From an uncultured Blautia sp. (GTDB lineage: Bacteria > Bacillota > Clostridia > Lachnospirales > Lachnospiraceae): a stretch of DNA of 5,946 nucleotides. The notes beneath the pieces are model-generated. The model did no database searches and was not told the origin of the DNA. It saw nothing but the letters and a program-made list of their open reading frames with translations. Within the stretch, counting starts at the first letter, position 1. Each line of letters starts with the position of its first letter. Below, piece by piece: positions 1 to 4,970 of the stretch. Made by a program: the position numbers and the translations under genes. Where the stretch lies: positions 1 through 5,946 of the forward strand of contig CAKRVL010000128.1 of assembly GCA_934408705.1 (NCBI GenBank), written 5' to 3'.

Positions 1-897
1 AAGAAAGTTAAATTCAGAAATATGCGTCCTGAGGATAAAATCTTTGATATTGTTAACTACACGGTACTTACATTGATACTCATCATTGTACTTTATCCTG
101 TACTTTATATCGTTGCTGCATCCTTTTCTGATCCTCAGGCTGTTATCAGCGGACAGGTTTATATTTTCCCGGTTCGCCCGACTTTAAAAGGTTACGAAGC
201 AGTATTTAAGAACAAAAAGATCCTTATCGGATTTTTGAACTCTTTCTTCTATCTGTTTGTGGGAACAGCAGTGAACCTGATTATGACTATGCTCTGTGCA
301 TACCCACTTTCCAGAAAAGAATTTAAAGCAAGAAACTTCTTTGCATTTTTCTTCATCTTTACCATGTACTTCAGTGGCGGTCTTGTACCGAACTACATTC
401 TGGTAAACAGTCTGGGACTTACAGATACACGTTGGGCAATGATCATTCCTACTGCAATGTCTACATATAACATGATCATCTGTCGTACCTATATTGTAAA
501 CAGTATCCCGGATGAAATGTATGAAGCGGCCCAGATTGATGGATGTACACCATGGAAATACTTTATAAGTATCATTATTCCTCTGTGTAAACCAATCATG
601 GCTGTTATGACACTGTATTATGGTGTCGCCAAGTGGAACAACTACTTTGATGCTATGCTTTACCTCAGAAAGGATACTCTGCAGCCTCTGACAATTATTA
701 TGAAGCAGATTCTGATCCAGAACCAGGTAGATATGACTCAGATCGGAGATGCATCCAACCTGGCGAAGCTTCAGGGTATGTCTGAGCTTCTGAAGTATTC
801 TACAATCGTTGTAGCTTGTCTGCCTGTTATGCTGTTATATCCGTTTGTACAGAAGCATCTGGTAAAAGGTGTTATGATTGGTGCTGTAAAGGGTTGA
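1..897 (+). CDS. Carbohydrate ABC transporter permease, LplC/YtcP type (5' end likely outside window)
   Basis: Inner-membrane permease subunit of a CUT1-type sugar ABC importer, which normally works with a second LplB-like permease, a lipoprotein binding protein and an ATPase; none of these is in the window. Numbering from the ATG at 22, there are about six hydrophobic segments (near 12-33, 68-93, 105-127, 138-158, 183-205, 258-275). The cytoplasmic EAA loop reads EAAQIDG at 168-174 followed by a Pro-Leu and a further Pro, the contact site for the ATPase. The C-terminus, ending VKGVMIGAVKG, is typical of the LplC group. The frame is open from position 1 and no ribosome binding site precedes the ATG at 22, so the true start is probably a few codons upstream, beyond the window edge. 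The stop lies 38 nt before a fucosidase gene on the same strand with no terminator between them, so the two are probably co-transcribed and the substrate may be a fucosylated oligosaccharide. The family call is firm; the substrate is inference from the neighbour. Confidence 0.93.
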   Translation, partial: KKVKFRNMRPEDKIFDIVNYTVLTLILIIVLYPVLYIVAASFSDPQAVISGQVYIFPVRPTLKGYEAVFKNKKILIGFLNSFFYLFVGTAVNLIMTMLCAYPLSRKEFKARNFFAFFFIFTMYFSGGLVPNYILVNSLGLTDTRWAMIIPTAMSTYNMIICRTYIVNSIPDEMYEAAQIDGCTPWKYFISIIIPLCKPIMAVMTLYYGVAKWNNYFDAMLYLRKDTLQPLTIIMKQILIQNQVDMTQIGDASNLAKLQGMSELLKYSTIVVACLPVMLLYPFVQKHLVKGVMIGAVKG

Positions 898-920
898 TAT
901 AACTGAAAATTTCTCTAAAA

Positions 921-925
921 AGGAG
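921..925 (+). promoter_or_regulatory. Ribosome binding site of the fucosidase gene
   Basis: AGGAG lies 10 nt before the ATG at 936, in an AT-rich stretch. It fixes the start of the GH29 gene and leaves a 38-nt gap after the permease stop. Confidence 0.8.
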
Positions 926-935
926 AACAAAACTT

Positions 936-2258
936 ATGAATAAAGTGATCGAAGAAAGAACAAAACGTACCGAATGGTATCAGAATGCCCGTTTCGGAAT
1001 GTTTATTCACTGGGGACTTTATGCAATCCCATCCCGTGGAGAATGGGTGAGAAGCGTAGAACAGATTCCTCATGAGGATTACTGCTATCTTACAGAAGAA
1101 TTTTCAGCGGAGAATTATAACCCAAGGGAATGGGCCCGCCTGGCGAAAAAGGCCGGCATGAAATATGCGGTACTTACTGCTAAGCATCATGATGGGTTCT
1201 GTCTGTATGACACAAAGCTTACAGATTATAATTCCATGAATGCTGCATGTCACAGAGATCTTGTAAAAGAATTTCTGGAGGCATTCCGTGAGGAAGGAAT
1301 TAAGGTTGGTCTGTATTTCTCCATTATTGACTGGCGTCATCCGGATTTCCCTCATTATGGGGATATGCATCATCCAATGCGTAATCATCCGGAATGCTCT
1401 AATGAGAATCGTGATTTTGACCGCTATCTGGAATTCATGTTTGGTCAGATAAAAGAACTTCTGACAAATTATGGTAAACTGGATTTAATGTGGTTTGATT
1501 TCTCCTACGGAGATATGAAGTGTGATAAGTGGAAAGCCCAGGAGCTTATTTCCATGGTACGTTCTATTCAGCCGTGGCTGATCATTGACAATCGTCTGGA
1601 AGGAAGTGCTGAGGATTCAGGTTCTATCCTTACTGCAGAGCCGACAGAATATTCCGGCGATTTTGCTTCACCGGAGCAGATGATCCCACCGGCTGGAATC
1701 CGCAATGTACTGGGAGATCCGGTGCCGTGGGAAGCTTGTATCACATTGAATAATAACTGGGGCTACTGCTCCAGTGACCACCATTACAAATCAGCACAGA
1801 TGGTTATCCGAATGCTGGTTGAGTGCGTAAGTAAGGGTGGAAATCTCCTCCTGAACGTAGGACCGGATGCGAAGGGGCGTATTCCTAAGGAATCTGTAAA
1901 GATTCTGGAGGAAGTAGGAGAGTGGATGGATGAGAATTCCAGAAGTATCTACGGCTGTGGTTATGCCGGAATCGAGAAACCAGAATGGGGACGTTATACC
2001 CGTAATGGAAATAAGATCTATGCTCATGTAATGGAAGCCCAGGCAGGCGCAATCCCGCTTACCGGAATCCATGGCAAGATCAAAAAGCTGCGCCGTGTCA
2101 GTGACAACTCCGAGGTGAAGCTGACTGATTACTGGAATCTGAAGGAATATTCCCAGAACCAGTTCTTCTTCCTGAATCCGGTTACCTGCGACTGTTATCC
2201 GCTTCCTGATGAGAGAGATACAGTTGTGGAAGTAATTCTGGAAGAGACAGAAGCGTAA
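936..2258 (+). CDS. Alpha-L-fucosidase, GH29 family, cytoplasmic
   Basis: Glycoside hydrolase of family 29, predicted to remove terminal alpha-L-fucose from imported oligosaccharides by a retaining mechanism. The 440-residue protein opens with the family's RFGMFIHWGLYA block (19-30) and has HHDGF at 84-88, the fucose-binding region. The nucleophile region is LMWFD at 184-188, with D188 the expected nucleophile. PWE at 264-266 is followed by a WGY at 275-277, and GGNLLLNVGP lies at 301-310. The acid/base residue varies in GH29 and cannot be fixed by eye; E235, E238, E247 and E266 are candidates. There is no signal peptide, so the enzyme should act in the cytoplasm, which fits the upstream ABC importer. 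At 440 residues it is close to a catalytic domain plus a small C-terminal beta domain, without an added carbohydrate-binding module. An AGGAG at 921-925 sits 10 nt before the ATG and supports this start. It is probably the last gene of its operon, since a strong terminator follows. Confidence 0.95.
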   Translation: MNKVIEERTKRTEWYQNARFGMFIHWGLYAIPSRGEWVRSVEQIPHEDYCYLTEEFSAENYNPREWARLAKKAGMKYAVLTAKHHDGFCLYDTKLTDYNSMNAACHRDLVKEFLEAFREEGIKVGLYFSIIDWRHPDFPHYGDMHHPMRNHPECSNENRDFDRYLEFMFGQIKELLTNYGKLDLMWFDFSYGDMKCDKWKAQELISMVRSIQPWLIIDNRLEGSAEDSGSILTAEPTEYSGDFASPEQMIPPAGIRNVLGDPVPWEACITLNNNWGYCSSDHHYKSAQMVIRMLVECVSKGGNLLLNVGPDAKGRIPKESVKILEEVGEWMDENSRSIYGCGYAGIEKPEWGRYTRNGNKIYAHVMEAQAGAIPLTGIHGKIKKLRRVSDNSEVKLTDYWNLKEYSQNQFFFLNPVTCDCYPLPDERDTVVEVILEETEA

Positions 2259-2297
2259 TGTGGAATGCATTAAAATAGTAAAAAATATACATTTGCA

Positions 2298-2337
2298 AAA
2301 AAGAGGGATGCCAAAAATCAAAGGCATCCCTCTTTTT
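2298..2337. terminator. Bidirectional intrinsic terminator between convergent genes
   Basis: A stem pairs GAGGGATGCC (2303-2312) with GGCATCCCTC (2323-2332) around a 10-nt loop. An A run (2297-2302) on the left and a T run (2333-2337) on the right give a U tract on either strand. It can therefore end the fucosidase operon (+) and the thiD-cytX operon (-), whose last codons lie on either side. Confidence 0.92.
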
Positions 2338-2339
2338 CC

Positions 2340-2385
2340 ATAGAAGTGGAAAGTTTCACCATCCTTCTATACACTTCTATTTTTT
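2340..2385 (+). terminator. Second terminator-like hairpin overlapping the cytX stop codon
   Basis: ATAGAAGTG (2340-2348) is the exact reverse complement of CACTTCTAT (2372-2380), and T residues run to 2385 on the + strand. The 23-nt loop contains a small GAAA/TTTC pairing. It could act as a back-up terminator for + strand transcripts that pass the stronger hairpin just before it. The long loop makes it weaker. On the - strand no T run follows, so it should not end cytX transcription. Confidence 0.4.
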
Positions 2386-3552
2386 ATTCTTAAAAATACT
2401 TCTTACTACCATACAGATGAGTATGGTAATCACCATGTCCGGCAGTGTATTTCCAACCGGAATATCAATCCTCATTAAAAGTCTATAGAGTACAAATCCA
2501 ATTACCCAGATCACCGCATTTGTTATGTCAACCGCTTCGCCCAGGCTGTCAATGCGCTTCAGAAGGAAGAAATCAGCAATCTGGATAGCAATCATCGGTG
2601 CAAATACAGATCCGATAAGATACAGGAAATCGGTAATATTATCCATTGGATACACAATTGCAGCAATTGTTCCGATGATGGTTACGGCAATTGCGGCATA
2701 TTTTCCGTTTATTTTGGAAAATACAGATTCAGATGAAATTCCGGCGGAGTAAGCGTCCAGGAAGGTGGTGGTAACAGTGGAAAATACAATGATCAGAAGA
2801 CCTGCGATTCCAAGTCCTGCTTTTACCATGATCTGGGCAATATCAGATTCGCCTGTGTAAATTGCAGCGCCCATACCGATCACATACATCCAGCAGCTTA
2901 CAAGACCATAAACAACAGAGCTGACAGCAGTTGCTTTTACCGGCTCCTTTGCTTCGCGGGTATAGTCGCTGATCAATGGCAGCCATGACAGTGGCATCGC
3001 AACAGAAAGCTCAACTGCTGCGCCGAAGGACATAGCTTCTTCACCGATGGCAAGAGCTGCTCCTCCGTCGAAGAAAATCAGCTTGGAAAGAACCAGCGTA
3101 AGGATGAAAAGTGCTGCCATGGCAATGGTATTGATCTTGCCAAGGTTGGTGATACCAATGAAAATCCACAGAACGATCAGCGCACCGATTACCAGACACC
3201 ATACCCAGTTTCCGGTATCCAGAACGCCATTTGCAGCCAGAGCGCCATCATAGATCATAATAGCAGTCCAGCCAACCAACTGAAGCACATTTAGGAAGGA
3301 GAAGAAGATTCCGCCCTTTTCCCCAAAGCTCATTTTTACAGTTTCCATGGCACTGCGGCGTGTTTTGCCACCAATCACTCCGGCGAGGAAAAGCATGGTA
3401 CAGCCGATAATATGTCCGATAATAATGGCAAGAAGGCCTTTGCCAAAGCCAAGTGAGGCGAAATAGGTTCCGGTGAGGATTTCCGCCAGGGAAACACCGG
3501 CGCCGAACCAGATCAAGCCATTTTCAAAGATAGAAGTACGCTTTTCAGTCAT
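2377..3552 (-). CDS. cytX: Hydroxymethylpyrimidine permease CytX (NCS1/CodB-like)
   Basis: Integral membrane transporter of the nucleobase:cation symporter-1 group, predicted to import the thiamine pyrimidine precursor HMP. The protein is 391 residues from the chosen start and almost wholly hydrophobic, with roughly 10-12 membrane spans. It starts with a short polar tail (MTEKRTS) and then GLIWFGAGVSLAEILTG (12-28), the conserved NCS1 first span with an Ala-Glu in the unwound region. A QLVGWTAIMI segment at 91-100 matches the third span of CodB-like proteins. A longer frame from 3600 exists, but the ATG at 3552 is preferred because a strong AAGGAGG lies 9 nt before it and the protein then begins at the conserved N-terminus. 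The start is 1 nt after the thiD stop, so the two genes are almost certainly translationally coupled and both answer to the upstream TPP riboswitch. That context, more than the sequence alone, favours HMP over cytosine as substrate. Confidence 0.88.
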   Translation of the reverse strand: MTEKRTSIFENGLIWFGAGVSLAEILTGTYFASLGFGKGLLAIIIGHIIGCTMLFLAGVIGGKTRRSAMETVKMSFGEKGGIFFSFLNVLQLVGWTAIMIYDGALAANGVLDTGNWVWCLVIGALIVLWIFIGITNLGKINTIAMAALFILTLVLSKLIFFDGGAALAIGEEAMSFGAAVELSVAMPLSWLPLISDYTREAKEPVKATAVSSVVYGLVSCWMYVIGMGAAIYTGESDIAQIMVKAGLGIAGLLIIVFSTVTTTFLDAYSAGISSESVFSKINGKYAAIAVTIIGTIAAIVYPMDNITDFLYLIGSVFAPMIAIQIADFFLLKRIDSLGEAVDITNAVIWVIGFVLYRLLMRIDIPVGNTLPDMVITILICMVVRSIFKNKK

Positions 3553-3553
3553 G

Positions 3554-4369
3554 TTATTTCGCCTCCTTATCAATCTGTGTAAACTCATTGCAGATGGCAA
3601 ATCCGTGATTCATAGGACCGCTTCCTTTTCCCAGATCCAGCATGGCAGCCAGTGCTCCGGAAATATATTTCTTTGCCCTCTCTACGGAAGTATCCAGGTC
3701 AAAGCCTTTTGCCAGATTAGAAGCAATAGCGCTGGATAACGTACATCCAGTTCCGTGAGTGTTTGGATTGTCAATCCGTTTTCCATGGAACCATTTGTGC
3801 TCGCCATTACGCCACAGAAGGTCGTTGGCATCATTTAACTGATGGCCTCCCTTGCAAAGCACTGCGCAGTGGTATTTCTCACCGATGGCAGCAGCGGCCT
3901 TGATCATGTCATCGGCAGTTTCAATCTTTAGTCCGGATAGAACCTCTGCCTCAGGAATATTTGGGGTAAGTACGGTTGCCATTGGAAGCAGCTGTGTTTT
4001 CAGCGCGTCGATTGCTTCATCATTGATCAGTCTGGCTCCGCTTGTAGCTACCATAACCGGATCTACTACAATGTTCTTTGCCTTATACTGACGAAGCTTT
4101 CCGGCAATAGTCTCAATTAATGCGCTGGAAGATACCATTCCGATCTTCACTGCATCCGGATAAATATCTGTGAAAATATTATCCAGCTGATCTGCCAGAA
4201 ATTCTGGCGTTGCTTCCATAATACTTGTGACACCGGTAGTATTCTGTGCGGTAAGTGCGGTAATTGCACTCATAGCATATACTCCATTGCTGATCATTGT
4301 CTTGATATCAGCCTGGATACCGGCGCCTCCGCTGGAGTCACTTCCAGCGATTGTTAATGCTGTTCTCAT
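3554..4369 (-). CDS. thiD: Hydroxymethylpyrimidine/phosphomethylpyrimidine kinase ThiD
   Basis: Cytoplasmic kinase that phosphorylates HMP to HMP-P and then to HMP-PP, the pyrimidine half of thiamine phosphate. The 271 residues match the usual bacterial ThiD length of about 265-275. The N-terminus LTIAGSDSSGGAGIQAD (5-21) is the ribokinase-fold HMP-binding signature. DPVM lies at 113-116, TPN at 135-137, KGGH at 183-186 and the anion-hole/catalytic motif GTGCT at 206-210, with C209 in the position of the family's active-site Cys. The start at 4369 gives the exact conserved N-terminus and is preceded by AAAGGAAG (4376-4383). No ThiE, ThiM or ThiC gene is in the window, so the locus covers only the pyrimidine salvage arm. 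It lies downstream of a TPP riboswitch and shares its transcript with cytX. Confidence 0.97.
   Translation of the reverse strand: MRTALTIAGSDSSGGAGIQADIKTMISNGVYAMSAITALTAQNTTGVTSIMEATPEFLADQLDNIFTDIYPDAVKIGMVSSSALIETIAGKLRQYKAKNIVVDPVMVATSGARLINDEAIDALKTQLLPMATVLTPNIPEAEVLSGLKIETADDMIKAAAAIGEKYHCAVLCKGGHQLNDANDLLWRNGEHKWFHGKRIDNPNTHGTGCTLSSAIASNLAKGFDLDTSVERAKKYISGALAAMLDLGKGSGPMNHGFAICNEFTQIDKEAK
3562..3568 (-). promoter_or_regulatory. Ribosome binding site of cytX inside the end of thiD
   Basis: On the - strand this reads AAGGAGG, 9 nt before the ATG at 3552. It lies inside the last codons of thiD, so ribosomes ending thiD would open it. It decides the cytX start against the longer in-frame ATG at 3600. 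Confidence 0.85.
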
Positions 4370-4390
4370 AATTTTCTTCCTTTCTCTTGT

Positions 4391-4415
4391 CCTGTCTGGG
4401 GAAATACCGGACAGG
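4391..4415 (-). other. Hairpin just upstream of the thiD ribosome binding site
   Basis: CCTGTC and GACAGG (4391-4396 with 4410-4415) form a 6-bp stem, extended by two G-C pairs after one mismatch, around a small loop. It sits about 7 nt upstream of the thiD Shine-Dalgarno sequence. No U tract follows on the - strand, so it is not a terminator. It may protect or space the leader; the function is unknown. Confidence 0.5.
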
Positions 4416-4427
4416 CGCTGTTGTTAT

Positions 4428-4595
4428 TTATGCATTAATTTTATATAGCGTCCGAAAGTGGTGCCCCCGGTCGAACGCTGCATTGCTGCCTGCTATATGG
4501 TCTGGCCTGTGCGATATCCAGGAGTCCATCATGCAAGCATGCTGGATTCCTGGCTGCTGTACAGGACTTCCACAAAAGAAAAGAGACACCCGCAT
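4428..4595 (-). CDS. Possible 55-codon leader ORF, unsupported
   Basis: On the - strand an ATG at 4595, inside the loop of the riboswitch terminator, opens a 55-codon frame ending in TAA at 4428. A GGAG (4603-4606) lies 7 nt before it, within the terminator's 5' arm. The predicted peptide starts MRVSLFFCGSPVQQ and has a His/Arg-rich middle (SHRPDH, DRGHHF); I recognise no family. An internal Met-Met pair offers a shorter 34-residue version, but no ribosome binding site was seen for it. Frames on the opposite strand are also open here, so low stop density alone may explain it. Much of the frame lies in sequence that folds into hairpins, which fits a structured leader RNA better than a gene. 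Confidence 0.15.
   Translation of the reverse strand: MRVSLFFCGSPVQQPGIQHACMMDSWISHRPDHIAGSNAAFDRGHHFRTLYKINA
4443..4498 (-). other. Structured RNA element in the thiD leader (nested stems)
   Basis: On the - strand GCGTTCGA (4478-4471) pairs with TCGGACGC (4455-4448) over 8 bp including one G-U wobble. The pair is mismatched when read on the + strand, which suggests the RNA is made from the - strand. An outer ATATAGC/GCTATAT pairing (4443-4449 with 4492-4498) could enclose it, although GC at 4448-4449 would be shared between the two. The loop is G-rich (GGGGGCACCAC). I cannot match it to a riboswitch class I know. Confidence 0.45.
4518..4553 (-). other. Long imperfect hairpin in the thiD leader
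   Basis: CCAGGA and TCCTGG (4518-4523 with 4548-4553) form the base. TCCA/TGGA and CATGC/GCATG pairings continue inward to a tiny loop. CCTGT (4506-4510) and ACAGG (4561-4565) could extend it outward past an internal loop. No U tract follows on either strand, so it is not an intrinsic terminator. It lies between the riboswitch terminator and thiD. Confidence 0.5.
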
Positions 4596-4606
4596 GTGGT
4601 GTCTCC
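4574..4606 (-). terminator. Intrinsic terminator of the TPP riboswitch expression platform
   Basis: On the - strand GAGACACC (4605-4598) pairs with GGTGTCTC (4590-4583) around a 7-nt loop, and TTTTCTTTT (4582-4574) follows at once. It lies about 25 nt after the aptamer. The expected logic is termination when TPP is bound. A possible competing fold pairs the aptamer's 3' GCCGTAGGAA with the T-run/CGG segment just before the terminator, but it overlaps the terminator stem by only one base. Confidence 0.88.
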
Positions 4607-4627
4607 GAAAAAAATCAAACCTATGAT

Positions 4628-4714
4628 GACTTCCTACGGCGGCATTATCCGCATCAGGTAAAGGGTCGAAATTCGCAATTTCCTCTCAGCCTGTATACAA
4701 GCTCCCCTGTTGAC
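4628..4714 (-). ncRNA. TPP (THI-box) riboswitch aptamer
   Basis: This is the thiamine pyrophosphate sensor controlling thiD-cytX. Read on the - strand it shows the THI-box landmarks in order: AGGGG then a GCTTG/CAGGC stem (P3); the conserved CTGAGAGG (4689-4682); an extra GAAATT/AATTTC hairpin (4683-4669); ACCCTTTACCTGATGCGG; and the P5 stem GCGG/CCGC around ATAATG, then GTAGGAAGT. These match the pyrimidine- and pyrophosphate-binding halves of the class. I could not pair a long P1 helix at the ends, so P1 is short or imperfect here. An intrinsic terminator follows, pointing to control by transcription termination. Confidence 0.95.
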
Positions 4715-4720
4715 CTTTTC

Positions 4721-4749
4721 ATTATAGTGACAGTGAGAAAAAATGTCAA
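4721..4749 (-). promoter_or_regulatory. Sigma-A promoter of the thiD-cytX operon
   Basis: Read on the - strand, TTGACA (4749-4744) and TATAAT (4726-4721) are both consensus hexamers and are separated by exactly 17 bp. Transcription should begin near 4714, at the first bases of the TPP aptamer. A strong promoter of this kind fits a unit whose control lies after initiation. Confidence 0.93.
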
Positions 4750-4824
4750 TAATAGAAAAAAAGTGACCGTTCAGAACCAATGCCGAACGAAATAAATTTT
4801 TGTGCAAAGGAAAGAAATGTTGTA

Positions 4825-4865
4825 TAATTTGTGTACAAAAAATGTAATTTCGTGCACAAAAACGG
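4825..4865. repeat. Tandem direct repeat, about 20 bp x 2, in the divergent promoter region
   Basis: Two adjacent units begin TAATTT (4825 and 4845) and continue GTGTACAAAAAA and CGTGCACAAAAA. Each carries a near-palindromic GTGxAC core followed by an A run. A third partial copy, TTTTTGTGCAAA, lies at 4797-4808. The GTGxAC cores of the two full units are 21 bp apart, two helical turns, as for a pair of protein-binding sites. The first unit overlaps a TATAAT at 4823-4828. Confidence 0.55.
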
Positions 4866-4886
4866 CAAACTGTTCTCTTTTGGTTG

Positions 4887-4915
4887 TTGAAAAATTATGG
4901 TTATGCTAGTATAAA
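4887..4915 (+). promoter_or_regulatory. Probable sigma-A promoter of the STAND NTPase gene
   Basis: TTGAAA (4887-4892) and TATAAA (4910-4915) are 17 bp apart and differ from consensus by one base each. Transcription would begin near 4922, giving a leader of roughly 50 nt before the ATG at 4971. A second candidate -10, TATAAT at 4823-4828, has only a poor -35 (TTGTGC). Confidence 0.6.
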
Positions 4916-4956
4916 ACATGAACGTTAGTTGGTAGTTTTTTGACACTATCGGAAAC

Positions 4957-4961
4957 AGGAG
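4957..4961 (+). promoter_or_regulatory. Ribosome binding site of the STAND NTPase gene
   Basis: AGGAG lies 9 nt before the ATG at 4971, within a purine-rich stretch. It supports that start. Confidence 0.75.
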
Positions 4962-4970
4962 AGAGGCAGA

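Noticed and set aside
1791..2327. 178-codon - strand frame antisense to the fucosidase gene
   Set aside because: It is a shadow of a well-supported GH29 gene and runs through the terminator; no domain is visible.
3553..3600. Longer cytX N-terminus beginning at 3600
   Set aside because: The added 16 residues overlap thiD and are unlike the family; the ATG at 3552 has a strong ribosome binding site.
4440..4570. A 4.5S/SRP RNA, T-box, cobalamin or ZTP element in the thiD leader
   Set aside because: None of the conserved cores of these classes (for example the SRP GGAAGGAAGCAGC or the T-box AGGGTGGNACC) is present.
4387..4661. Overlapping + strand frames of 67-79 codons across the thiD leader and riboswitch
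   Set aside because: They run antisense through the TPP aptamer and terminator, have no convincing ribosome binding site and show no recognisable domain.
4768..4789. CGTTC...GAACG inverted repeat as a LexA box
   Set aside because: The arms are 12 nt apart, whereas the Firmicutes SOS box has a 4-nt centre, and the orientation of the arms is reversed.
4746..4946. 66-codon - strand frame in the divergent promoter region
   Set aside because: It covers the promoters and tandem repeats, has biased Phe/Tyr/Thr composition from AT-rich DNA, and lacks a ribosome binding site.
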